Notes under the pieces: model-generated
Seen by the model: the letters and a program-made list of their open reading frames with translations, nothing else
What the model was told of the DNA's origin: nothing
Database searches by the model: none
Shown: positions 53,945-64,000 of the stretch, in pieces
How positions within the stretch are numbered: the first letter of the stretch is position 1
How the letters are laid out: every line of letters starts with the position of its first letter
Made by a program: the position numbers and the translations under genes
NCBI GenBank assembly: GCA_022225965.2
Contig: JAKJXP020000063.1
Coordinates: 62,001-126,000 of the forward strand
Length of the DNA: 64,000 bases
Direction: 5' to 3'
Source of the DNA: Diatrype stigma
Taxonomy: Eukaryota > Ascomycota > Sordariomycetes > Xylariales > Diatrypaceae

Positions 53945-54680
53945 CTTGACGACTTCGACGACCAGTCGAACAGGTTTAGAAGCTTTCGTAGCGTGGTGGA
54001 TTGCGATTGCGATGAAAGTCCTGTATCCGAATTCGATGCGGTTTCAAGATACGCAAGGTTGTTGCCAAAGCAATAATGCCGTCAATCTGTGCCGTGACGA
54101 TAACAGATATTTTGGCAGATTACCTTGAGACTCTTGATAGGTACTCAAGGGGACAGATGTGTAGATGCGGAGTGATACATGTAGGTAGGTTGAGTGTTGA
54201 ATGTTGAGCTTTTTGAGGGTTTACTGTATGGTGTGTAGGATGACGACCTCCTGTGTTTCCCTAGGAGGCTAGGAGCCACAGCCTGGAGCGTGGAGCCTGG
54301 CAGCCTGTGAACATGTCCCGGCCATCTACTACGTAGTAGTATGTATGTATGTATGTATGTATGTAATTCGGGCGCTAATAGAGGTACATGTATGTGGGTA
54401 TGTATGTAGTTGCTGTACTAAAACCTTCCATATGCCGGCTTATCAACTGTAAGTTAGTCCAGTGGCGCTAGGTACCTAGGTACGATAAGTAAAAAAATTC
54501 CCTTATCAGTAACGTCAGTCCGTACGGATAGCAGCATTTAGAGACCTGTGATGGTGATGGTGAAGACATTTGCATCTGATTCCTACGACAACATCTCTCG
54601 GACTTGCACTAATATGGGATACTAACAAGGACTGTATTCTTCCCTATCATGGTTCCTCGGGATCTTCGTCCGCTTCTGTC
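53945..54680. other. Divergent promoter region with ATGT repeat
   Basis: This lies between the R-SNARE start (-) and the suv3 start (+). It contains an (ATGT)6 tract at 54341-54364 and other GTAT-rich stretches. No gene is supported. Confidence 0.6.
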
Positions 54681-57101
54681 ATGCACTCTATTATAAGATC
54701 TCGGCAGGCTAGTTTGGGCTATAAATGTCTATTAACTCGAACGCCATACCAACATGCCTTTTCCACATCAACGAGAGCTGCGGCTGCCTTGGTATGACTG
54801 TGCTTCCTGCAACCCAAACTCCCCTGTTTTATATCATAGTGCCCATTAATTAACGTCTCAATATAGAGTCCAACAAGCCCTCTTTGGAGGGTTAAAGCGA
54901 AACCGAAACCGAAACCCCAGTACCACCGGGGTCCATCGGGGAAGTCGAGCTTATCAAGCCCGCCGTCAAGTCAGTCAGCCAAGAAAGCGTATGTTGTATT
55001 CAGAAAGCTGGCCCTCGCAAGGCTCTCTCTAGTTCTGGAGAGGGATGAGCTAGAAGAATACCACGCGTTCGGCATAAAGTCGCAGCTCGACCTCGATCGA
55101 GAGGCCAAATTGTTTCATGCTTCGATAGAGAAGGCTTGTGACCACGCCAGTGAATACGGTGCTGTTGGAAAGGACGATAACCCTCTATTCTGGTCTCTCC
55201 GGAATGCATTTGTCGAGGGTGAATTGTCCGGTTTAACCACCCAAATCAAATATGCCTTCTATGATCACCTCACGCGCTCGAGGTTCCCTGCCAGCATTAC
55301 AGCCACTCATAAAAAGCTTGCCGACTTCCGGTATCCGCATGAATGGTTCCCAGCCACGAGAGCACTCCAGCGCACTATTCACCTCCACGTTGGCCCAACG
55401 AACTCGGGGAAAACCTATAATGCCTTGAAGGCTCTCGAGAATGCCAAGTCTGGCATATATGCCGGCCCGCTTCGGCTGCTAGCCCACGAAGTCTACTCTC
55501 GTTTCACGGCCAAGGGAAAGAAGTGTGCCCTGGTCACCGGCGAGGAACAACGTATACCAGAGGGCGAAGATAACTACTTCAGGAGCTGCACGGTAGAGAT
55601 GACGCCCCTGAATACCTTGGTGGACGTTGCCGTCATCGACGAGATCCAGATGATGGGCGATGGCGATCGAGGCTGGGCGTGGACCCAGGCATTTCTCGGT
55701 GTTCAGGCCAAAGAAGTCCACCTTTGCGGCGAGGAACGCACTGTGGATTTGGTCAAGTCTTTGTGTGAGACGATAGGTGACAAACTAGAGATTCATCATT
55801 ACAAACGTCTGAGTCCTCTGCAGACGATGGGCAGGAGCTTGGGTGGCGGCTTCAAAAATTTGGAGAAAGGCGACGCACTCGTTTGCTTTTCCCGCCTCGA
55901 CATACATGCCATCAAAAACCAGATTGTGGATAAGACTGGGAAACGCGTCGCCATCGTGTATGGGGGTCTACCTCCTGAGACACGAGCTCAACAAGCTGCC
56001 CTGTTCAACGACCAAAACAATGATTACGACTACCTTGTTGCCAGTGACGCTATTGGAATGGGCCTCAACCTGGAGATAAGACGGGTTATATTCGTACAGG
56101 TGCACAAGCGCGACCAATTCGGGTTCCGACAAATCACCACTTCGGAGATCAAGCAGATAGGTGGTCGAGCGGGTCGGTTTAGATCAGCAGCCCAGGCTAT
56201 CGAATCTGGACCCGGGACAACTCCCAGCGAAGAGGCAAATCCCCCGAGCAAGGAACGTCAAATGGGTCTCGTCACAGCCTTGGAAGATGCTGATCTCGAC
56301 ATCATCGAAAATGCTTTCAAAAAGGACGCACCGCCTCTGACGACTGCTGGCCTTCAACCTCCCCCTGCTGTCATAGAACGGTTCACTTCGTACTTCCCAC
56401 CGAATACCCCCTTTAGCTACATCCTATCCCGCCTACGGAATCTGGCTCAGATTTCGCCTAGGTACCATCTCTGCCACCTTAAAGAGATGCTACAGATTTG
56501 CGATATCATACAGCCGTTCCAGATGTCTGTATATGATCGCTGCGTCTTCCTCAATGCGCCAGTCTTCCTTAGGGAAGCAAATGGTCCGCAGATTTTGCAA
56601 GCCTTTGCGCGGTGCGTCTCCAACATGGAGGGCGGATATCTTCTAGATATACCGGAGATTAACCTGGAGCTCCTCGATACGAAGAAGGAGGATCATCCCA
56701 GGGGCCCGGGCGATTACCTGCGGCTGCTAGAGACCCTGCACAAATCTATTACGTTATACCTATGGTTGAGCTACCGGTACTCCGGTGTCTTCCTCAGCCA
56801 GAACCTCGCCTTCCACGTAAAGGAGCTGGTCGAGACCAAGATCGACACCTTCCTCTCTGAGGTGAGCTTGAGCGAGCGGGCTCTCAAGGCCAGGGCAGCT
56901 GCCAGTCGCAAGGCGGCGAAGAATGCTAGACGCAAGAAGGAAAAGGTCCTCGGAAACAAAGACCGGGCGGTTGAGGAAGACGATAGACACATGGTTCCCG
57001 GCGAGTGGAACGAAGAGGGCCATGAGGAGCCGCTTTTTGACGACCCGAAAACACTCGAGGCAGTCAACACACACGCTCAGTTATCTGAACATCGCCCCTG
57101 A
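54681..57101 (+). CDS. suv3: Mitochondrial ATP-dependent RNA helicase Suv3
   Basis: Two exons, 54681-54791 and 54867-57101, give 781 residues. The 75-bp intron runs from GTATGA to AATATAG with a TTAAC branch. Exon 1 encodes a mitochondrial presequence (MHSIIRSRQASLGYKCLLTR, Arg-rich and free of acidic residues). The helicase core has GPTNSGKT (about 213-220), DEIQMM (about 295), YGGLPPETRAQQ, ASDAIGMGLNLEI and IGGRAGRF (about 467-474). The Suv3 C-terminal domain follows, ending in a Lys/Ala-rich then acidic tail. Suv3 unwinds RNA in the mitochondrial degradosome with an RNase partner (Dss1 in yeast). The linker after the presequence (SPTSPLWRVKAKPKPKPQYH) is low complexity. Coding continues upstream of the first ATG of exon 2, which is why the exon junction was needed. 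Confidence 0.93.
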
Positions 57102-57831
57102 TGACAGGCATCAAGCAGCCAATACAATGCCAATGATTACGGCAAAACATACCCTTGAAAGGCCGCAGTATCACGGGTTCATCTGCAAGTCTCATGTATT
57201 ATAAATTAACGACTATAACGTGGAATCAGCTCACAGGAACGGGCGTTAGTTGTAAAATAACCTGTCGTAGATTCATAAACTCCTACTTTGTTTTTCATAG
57301 CCCATCGTCGTCATCTCTTCAGTTTGACCCTGTGAATGATACACCTTCTAAGTGTATGAAGATACTGCTCAAGGCATTCATTGCCAATCTTATACGTGTC
57401 AAACTAGGGCTAAACCTCCCGCGCTTGAACCACAGCGGATGTTCAAATTCAACCCCTGGCCCCTTCCCGTAGATATGGGTGGTCATTGCTACAGAAAACA
57501 AGGTTTAGTAACGGTCTTGATCTCTTTCAATCGCTACTTCCCAAGGAACTTAATACGCCGATCCCGAAATTTGTCAAATTCAACCCACTGCAGGTGGCAG
57601 GAAGTTTGACTCCATTGACTCAACCTTGGAACTAACCTACAACCTGTAAGCATTTAGACTGATATCTGGATTCTCAAAGCAACCCTCACCTACAAAAACG
57701 CCTACAAGCCTACAATGAACCATTCTTACATATGCATGAATTACTCTTTGACACTGACATTCCCTAGGACAACACTCTTACAGCATTAGCAGTCATTCCT
57801 TTCTCATCGTAGATAAGCAGGGTAGTTCATC
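57102..57831. other. Intergenic, no supported gene
   Basis: This is the suv3 3' flank and the promoter of the next gene. Short frames at 57155-57600 have no support. Confidence 0.6.
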
Positions 57832-60429
57832 ATGGCCTCTCCCAGTAGTCAAGCCAGCCCCAGGAGTGTTCGGCAGCCAACAAGGAGGAAAGGCAGCTAC
57901 AGTTAGCCCCTCACACGCGCCCCCGCCTTAGATGGCCCCCCGAGCGATCGGCCCTCTATATCCCATGCCAGCATGCCCGGACACTTGAACCAACATGTCC
58001 CCTCCACTGCAGGTGTAGGAGCTGGACAAGCTCTAACCGCTAAGCGAAGTGTTCGACTTCTAGACCCCCAGGGTGGCGGCGTCCATGCACCTGCCGCAAG
58101 TACCTCTACTACCTCGCAAGCGTACGATCCGCCCCGCCCTCCGAAGGAAGGCTGCGAATGGGTGTGGTTCCCTGCCGGATATTGGGCAGAGCGGGATGTT
58201 ATTGAGATTTCCCCCACCAGGAAGCCCGAGCCCAGCACATGGCCCTTCAGGTGGAACAAACGGTCCGTGAAGGAGAGCACAGGCGGCTGGGCCCAGGAGA
58301 GTCCGGAGGGCTCACCACAGGAGCCCGTCGAGAGTCCGTTGACGCCTCCGCAGCACTTACAGAAGCCACGGCAGATGCCGCCGCTCGCTAGTCCCTTCCT
58401 GAGCGAGGCGGCACACGTTCAGAGCTTGCAACATCCTGGCATTTCTCGAGGAGTCAGCACCGATAGCGAATCTTCATTGCATGTCTTAGGCATAACGAGG
58501 AGCGAACAGAAGGCTCCCCTATCTACGCCGTGGCCGAGTGGAACAACTGATGACCCCAGTCAACAGCCAAAACAGAGACGATCGTACTTTCAACTCAGAG
58601 GAAGTGGTGAGGACAGCACACCCCCGTCAGCTCTTGCGGCCTCAGGTCGTTTGTCTACTCAGCCGTCGCTCAGCCCCAAAACAAGTAATATAGTACGTGT
58701 TAATAGGCCCCTTCGAGGGCCTTCACCTGCATATTTCGGGAGGTATAGTAACGAAAGCTTTGCTTCGGTCACGATAAGCGATGGTGGCGAGAGTGTTCCG
58801 AAAAACCTTGCTCTCTTGACAACTGAATCTCCCACAGAGCTAGAGTCCAGTGCGCAACAGCTTAAATCCCAGAGACAAGCGTCCGTGGTCCGCGATTTGT
58901 CACCGCTTGGAAAGGGGTCAGACGAAGCCAAACCCAAGCAATCATTCATGAGGAGGCTGATGGGAGACGGCCGCCCAGTAAGTCGATTCACGTCAGGTCA
59001 TATGCATTCTCGCTTAGGTTTGGTCTTGATCGGTCCACTTTCACCAGTCATGTTTTCTGAGATGTAACACATGAGCAGATAGAAAGGAGTTGACAGATGA
59101 ATGTGTGCTGTAGAAGTCAAAGAAGCCTCAGTCCCAGCCTCGAACGGATTTGAACACGATCGCAATCATAGTCGAGGAGGCGAAGCCGCAACCGTACGAC
59201 ATCCAGCCGCCCGCGCCCACCAGCCACGTAATCCCGAAGCATCAGGATGGCGATAAAGGGGACCACTCGTCAATGACGCGGACGCGCAAGCTATTCGGAA
59301 TGACTTCAAAGAGCCACCAGACATCGGCCAGTTCTAGCATTAGTGCTTCAGGTTCCAGCTTGGTACGAGCTCGGAATCCCGAAGTGACTACACCGAACCT
59401 AGAGCATGATTCGTACTTCGGTAAGCTACCTCTTATAGGATCTCGCTTAACACTTGTTCTTATACGTGAAACAAATAACTGACTTGAACCTCTCACCAGC
59501 ACCGTCCGAACTATACCCCGGTGGCGTGAGTAGACCTACTTCCTTCTATAAACCAATGGATATGATGATGGACTTGATATTTACATATGGACTTCATATC
59601 TATAAAGCTTCATGCATATCCGAGGAAACAACGATACTAACGGAGCCAAAATCAGGAAGCTAGACGGGTCAAAACCCCCCCGCTCCGGGAGGCCATGTCC
59701 GACGGCCGCCCCCGGTCCTTCTTCTTCGACATCTCGGCGCCGCCGAGTCCTAGTAGTATTCACGACGTTGGGCATGGTCGTATGCATCAGAAATCACAGC
59801 ACCTCCCCAATGCTCTCCCCGATGACGATAACAACGATGGACTCCCCTACTTCGGCAATGCAAAGCAGCCGCCCAACAGCAACCCTCTTCCTCCACATGG
59901 TCCCGTCGGCAGTCGCTCCCTGCGGCGTTCACAGGATGCCGGTGGTGGCGTCGGAGGCGGCATCGCCAACGTCAGGCCGGGCGCCCTGACCCGGCATGAG
60001 ACGGCTCGGGGCCAGCAGGAAGAGTGGCAGGCAGCAGCGCCGCCGCTGCCGCCGCCGAACTCCCTGAGTCAGACCCACCACGGGCAGCAGCAGCAGCAGC
60101 AGCCACGAAAGACAAGGGCACAGGCACAGGTGAACAAGAACAACCCGAACCACAGTCACCACGGTAAACAGAAGGACTGGCGGGAGGTGCCCGTCGCGGT
60201 CGACAGCTACGAGGGCATGGCGCCGGGAGCCTTCGCGTTCGACCTGCCCGAGCACCTGCCCTCCAGCCCCATGTGCCCCGCCAACAAGAAGCACGTCTCC
60301 GGCGGCACGGGTGTCTGCGTTTACCACGGCCGGCGCAAGCGGAGCGCCGGTGTTGACGACGACGATGATGAGGGAGACGTCGGTAGTGGTGGTTGGTCTA
60401 ACAGCAGCGGCGATGGAAATTGGCGGTAG
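57832..60429 (+). CDS. Conserved fungal protein of unknown function
   Basis: Five exons give about 713 residues: 57832-57901, 58013-58977, 59114-59420, 59500-59525 and 59656-60429. Phases agree throughout. Intron 4 has a perfect TACTAAC branch and intron 3 an ACTGAC branch. Donor 1 (GTTAGC) is weak but is the only one that keeps frame from MASPSSQASPRSVRQPTRRK into VGAGQALTAKRSVRLLDPQG. The product is largely disordered and Ser/Pro-rich. It has three compact islands likely to be conserved: KEGCEWVWFPAGYWAERDVI near residue 65, the KTPPLREAMSDGRPRSFFFD segment, and the C-terminal CPANKKHVSGGTGVCVYHGR with two Cys. A Gln run and an Asp run occur near the end. I recognise no domain. The third island could bind metal or nucleic acid, which is speculation. 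Confidence 0.75.
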
Positions 60430-61305
60430 GTAGGTAGGCAGGTAGGTAGGTAGTCCAATGAGAGATGGGTAGGGTACCTGAGTAGCTAGGAGGGGGAAAA
60501 GAGAAAGCTGCGACGTGTGGCGAGTGAGTCGGTGACGCGTCGTCGACAATGATGCGATTGGACAAGATGGGTAGCTGGGTTGAATGGTTGGTTCGAGTTA
60601 TTATTCACTGATTCGGGAGATAGAATCCCCTTTGCTAAGTAGTTTGTAAAGAACCATGATCACCCGAAGCTTTCTTGGTGAGAACTACTACTGGCTGTCC
60701 TACTGGCTAGCTGTATCCGTATAAGTAAAGCTCAGAATGCATCCATTGTCGTCCGGGGCATCCTGCCTGCCTGTGTACTTACTTGTGGGCAACTAGGTAT
60801 ATTTCATGCCTGAGACTTGGATATCATCGGGCTGCCTATGCATCATGTATTAGTTACGTAGAGACGGGTCGTCACCGCAGGCCATCTTTTACCATGACCC
60901 TGACTATCACTCACCCCCTGGTGGTGGTGGTTCTTACCTATCTTGCCCAGGGGTAGAGATGGTATATATAGTAAGCGCGCAAACCAACAGTTCAGGGCTT
61001 TTATTAGACGTGATATATTTATATATATCACGTTACGCTTCCACCCAAGACGAAACCATTTATCACAACAAGTTACCTAGTTAGTAATAGTGAGCCGATA
61101 TCGCTATCTGTACAAATACAATATACAAAAAAAAAAAAAAAAAAAAAACTCCCCCTTTTCTCTCCTTCAAAATCACCAACGAAAACAGCATCGTCTTACA
61201 ACCTCCCCGCGAACGCTGATGATGCCGGCTCTGCCTCCCATCTCGAGCTCGCAGACAAACTAGCACGGCACTTGTCCCTACCTAGTTCCGCCAGGTACTT
61301 CTGCT
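60430..61305. other. Convergent intergenic region
   Basis: A TAGG repeat (60426-60453) starts at the stop codon of the preceding gene. An AT-rich near-palindrome lies at 61008-61033 and an A22 run at 61127-61148. No gene is supported. Confidence 0.6.
61008..61033. repeat. 26-bp near-perfect palindrome
   Basis: ACGTGATATATTT is followed directly by ATATATATCACGT, its complement at 12 of 13 positions. It could form an AT-rich cruciform between two convergent genes. Confidence 0.8.
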
Positions 61306-62134
61306 TCAGTCATGCGTCTGGATCTTGTTGTCGCCCTGGACGGCCTCGGCGTACGTCGGCGGCGGGTTGGCGCTGCCGCCCTCGCCGGCGTTCTCCTGGT
61401 GGTGTGCCGGCGGCGCTGACGAGGACGGGGCACTGGAGGTGGAGGTGGTGCCGTAGTCCATGCCGCCTTGGTGCTGGGGCCGGGGCTTGGGCTGTCGTTG
61501 CGGCTGCTGTTGATGGCCCCGACCCTGACCCGGACCTCCCGGATGCTGCACGAACACGTACGTCACGTGGCCGCTCTCGTTGTGCTCCGGCAAGCCCTCG
61601 TAGTAGCCCTCGTCTTCGGGATACCGCGCGATGACGTACCAGGCGTGGAGGAGGCCGGGTATCTGGTTGTGGTTGTTAGCGGGGGGGGGGTGGGGGGAAA
61701 GGGGGAAGGGGGAGGGGACATACGTATCCCAGCATGCAGAGGAGGATGTTGAGGAGGGAGTCGGCCGAGCAGAGACCTCGCTTCACCCAGACTGTTGCGG
61801 TTGATTATTCACGTTAGCTAGGGTATCAGGGGAACCGTAATTTGCGATAATGCGGTTTGCGCGTTGATGGATGCAAACCTCCCCAGGTCACCAACTGCCC
61901 GTCCATCCGATTCTACCTGATCCTACCTACGCATAGGTAGGTATGCGCCGTATCATCATCTTCCATCCCGCGATGAACTGTGGGTTGCAGGCGCATATAT
62001 GCAGGCAGAGACGGACGGACGGACAGGAGTCAAGTGGATATCTTGGTGCGGTGCGGGGCGGGCGCGGATGACGTACCGGCTAGAGGTGGGAATAGGATGG
62101 CCAGGAGGCCGAGGAAGATGTCCGATCCGCACAT
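61306..62134 (-). CDS. Pmp3/Sna3-like proteolipid with PPxY motif
   Basis: Three exons, 62134-62077, 61791-61724 and 61662-61306, give 160 residues. Both introns have CTAAC branch points, and the junctions rebuild PPLAVWVKRGLCSADSLLNI and CMLGYIPGLLHAWYVIARYP. The first 60 residues are a classic Pmp3/UPF0057 proteolipid with two transmembrane helices. Members act in membrane potential and stress tolerance at the plasma membrane. The remaining 100 residues are a Gln/Pro/His-rich tail ending NPPPTYAEAVQGDNK. The PPTY is a PPxY motif of the kind bound by WW domains of Rsp5-type ubiquitin ligases. The same architecture in yeast Sna3 drives sorting to the multivesicular body. I therefore favour a Sna3-like role over plain Pmp3. 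Confidence 0.9.
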
Positions 62135-62777
62135 TTTCCCGTCGTCTTCAGATATCTATCTTCCTGTGTGTAGTTATCGTCTTTACGTTGCGATGCGCCT
62201 AGCGATGGTTCGATGATGTAGTTGGGTAATATGTCAAAGGGGTTCTGGTGTTGTATGTAGGTAAAGTAAAATATGTAAGAACTATTGGAATGCTTGATGA
62301 TGGAATAGGGCTATGCGGATGATATGACTAAGTGTGAAGGCAACTACCATGTAAGGAAAGAGGGAGCCTAAACTAGGTACGTACCTAACAACCTGGCCAT
62401 TTGATACCTCTCTGTCGTATCATGTCGATGACCCTGAACGGGAGACGGACGAACAGCTGCCTACCTAGTACTAGTTTGGTAAGAGGCTACATGTATGTAT
62501 GTATGTATGTATGTATATATGTATTACGTAGCTCCCCACCAGCACGCTAATGTACCGTGCATAGGTACAGTTACGTATCTAGTAGCCCCATCTTTGAGGC
62601 TCAGTGTGGGGTGGCGCGTACTTTTCAGTGGCTAGTTTACTTACCTACATACAACCTGTAGCTAGTAGGTACCTCTTCCAACATTTCTTAACACACCTGC
62701 CTGTAGCAAGTAATCATCGACATTACCGTCGCAACACCCACGATTCCTCCGCCGACAACTGCCATAACGCTGGAGCT
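62135..62777. other. Divergent promoter region with ATGT repeat
   Basis: 640 bp lie between the proteolipid gene (-) and prp22 (+). An (ATGT)n tract lies at 62491-62514. No gene is supported. Confidence 0.6.
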
Positions 62778-64000
62778 ATGGACGATCTCGAGGAGCTCGA
62801 GCTCCTATCCCTCGTCTCGAAAGTCACATCCGAACTTCAAAATCACTTGGGCATATCGGAAAAGACCCTCGCCGAGTTCATAATTTTCCAACGCCTAGGA
62901 TGCAGCTTCGCCGAGTGGAAGGCCAAGCTGGCCGATATGGGCGGCGCCAGCTGGCCCGAAAGTTTATACGACAGTATCGACCGCTTGGTGACAACCATGC
63001 ACCCCAAGTTCAAGAACGGGCAGAACGGAGCGGATGGTTCGGATGAGCGGTCGATGCGATCACAGCAGGAGAAAGAGTCCCTCTTCAAGGGCCTGAGCAT
63101 CCCAGACCAGGAGGTAGCTGCACAAGATGACGCAGACGCGATAGATGATACCCTCGCACTGCTCGAAGGTCTCGAGGGCAAGGCGCGCGATGCACGGATA
63201 GAACCTGAAAGGCCTTCACGGAAACGCAGTAGGAGTCCTGACGCCGTCGACGCGGCGGACTCGAGACACCGGAGGAAAGAGAGGTACCGCTCTCGGGAAC
63301 GCAAAGATAGGGATTATGGCGATGATGATGACTTGGAATATCGTAAGGCGCGTAAAGAAAGAAGGAGGAAGCGGCACGACGACTATGGTGATGGTGATGG
63401 ATACAGATCCGATCGAAAAGGACGGAGGAGACGAGAGTACGATGACGACGACGACGACGACGACGACATGCTTCGACGCGCGCCAGAACCCGAGGTCGAT
63501 GACTCGCCAATACTATACAAAATCTACGATGGACATGTCACAGGGATCAAAGATTTCGGTGCCTTCGTCAACTTACACGGTGTGCGAGGCAAAGTGGACG
63601 GGATGATTCACATCTCAAACCTAACTCAGGGTCAGAGGGTGGACCATCCTTCCGACTTCCTCGTAAAGGGGCAGAATGTCAAAGTCAAAGTCACGAAACT
63701 CGAGGGAGGCCGAATAGGACTGTCCATGAAAGAGGTCGATCAAGAGACTGGCATGGATCTCGCACCTCAAGCTCGCATAGAGACAGGTGCAAACATGGAG
63801 GCTCTTGGTAGTAGGGGCGCCGGAGGGCGTATCGACACGCAACTAGACTCGCTCTCTAGTTACGCGAGTCAACCTAGACCGCATAAGAAGAGGATGACAT
63901 CACCTGAACGATGGGAGATCCGGCAACTCATTGCTTCCGGGGTCGCCAAAGCCTCTGATTACCCGAACCTCGAAGAAGATTATAACGCGACGTTGCGAGG
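62778..64000 (+). CDS. prp22: Pre-mRNA splicing helicase Prp22/DHX8, 5' part
   Basis: The frame is open from ATG 62778 to the window end, giving the first 407 residues; the gene continues outside. The N-terminus (MDDLEELELLSLVSKVTSEL, then GISEKTLAEFIIF and FKGLSIPDQ) matches the Prp22/DHX8 N-terminal region. It is followed by an Arg/Ser/Asp-rich segment (RKRSRSPDA, RRKERYRSRERKDR, and a run of Asp near residue 225). An S1 RNA-binding domain lies at about 244-320 (YDGHVTGIKDFGAFVNLHGV, then GMIHISNL and GRIGLSMKEVD). The next segment (KKRMTSPERWEIRQLIASGV) leads into the DEAH helicase core, which would lie beyond the window. Prp22 releases spliced mRNA from the spliceosome. No intron is visible in this part. 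Confidence 0.93.
   Translation, partial: MDDLEELELLSLVSKVTSELQNHLGISEKTLAEFIIFQRLGCSFAEWKAKLADMGGASWPESLYDSIDRLVTTMHPKFKNGQNGADGSDERSMRSQQEKESLFKGLSIPDQEVAAQDDADAIDDTLALLEGLEGKARDARIEPERPSRKRSRSPDAVDAADSRHRRKERYRSRERKDRDYGDDDDLEYRKARKERRRKRHDDYGDGDGYRSDRKGRRRREYDDDDDDDDDMLRRAPEPEVDDSPILYKIYDGHVTGIKDFGAFVNLHGVRGKVDGMIHISNLTQGQRVDHPSDFLVKGQNVKVKVTKLEGGRIGLSMKEVDQETGMDLAPQARIETGANMEALGSRGAGGRIDTQLDSLSSYASQPRPHKKRMTSPERWEIRQLIASGVAKASDYPNLEEDYNATLR

Overview
The window is nuclear DNA of a filamentous ascomycete (Pezizomycotina, probably Sordariomycetes). Genes are spaced by 0.5-2 kb. Introns are short, with GTRNGT-type donors and CTAAC/CTGAC branch points. Typical fungal genes are present: a fungal-type Sec1, an HsbA-type wall protein, a DUF3176 protein, a Suv3 helicase and a Sad1/SUN protein. 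No rRNA, intact tRNA, CRISPR array or bacterial-type operon is visible. I cannot name the genus.

Layout. 1-2.5 kb: no gene. 2.5-4.6 kb: GPI-anchored HsbA-like wall protein with a very long Gly/Glu stalk (+). 5.3-8.0 kb: DUF3176 membrane protein (-). 9.0-10.0 kb: Mpv17/PMP22-family protein (-). 11.1-16.7 kb: 1851-aa ankyrin protein ending in a charged coiled coil (-). 18.5-20.3 kb: UDP-galactose 4-epimerase with an internal insertion and a coiled-coil tail (-). 21.9-22.3 kb: 3' relic of a GH13 alpha-glucosidase (+). 22.8-24.8 kb: secreted TolB-like propeller (-). 26.6-28.5 kb: fungal multi-pass membrane protein (-). 29.3-31.7 kb: ankyrin protein with recently amplified repeats (+). 33.0-33.7 kb: orphan protein (+).

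From 33.7 to 38 kb is gene-poor and holds a 958-bp element with inverted ends, a tRNA-like segment and a 12-bp minisatellite. The rest, 38-64 kb, is mainly housekeeping: Sad1/SUN (+), Sec1 (-), a frameshifted gene remnant (-), a GPANK1-like G-patch protein (-), an Env9-like SDR (+), an R-SNARE (-), mitochondrial Suv3 (+), a conserved unknown (+), a Sna3/Pmp3-like proteolipid with a PPxY motif (-), and the 5' part of the spliceosomal helicase Prp22 (+), cut by the window end.

The genes do not form one pathway. Two secretory genes (sec1 and the R-SNARE) act in membrane fusion, and Sna3-like proteins act in endosomal sorting, but they are not adjacent. The accessory stretch from 21.9 to 37 kb (relic, propeller, membrane protein, ankyrin, orphan, inverted-repeat element) contrasts with the conserved 38-64 kb stretch. 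Recurrent themes are in-frame repeat growth in coding genes (HsbA stalk, Sad1, ankyrin, epimerase insertion) and Lys/Glu-rich C-terminal tails. I reassembled spliced genes by hand from donor, acceptor and phase agreement. Function calls rest on motif recognition, with no database search.
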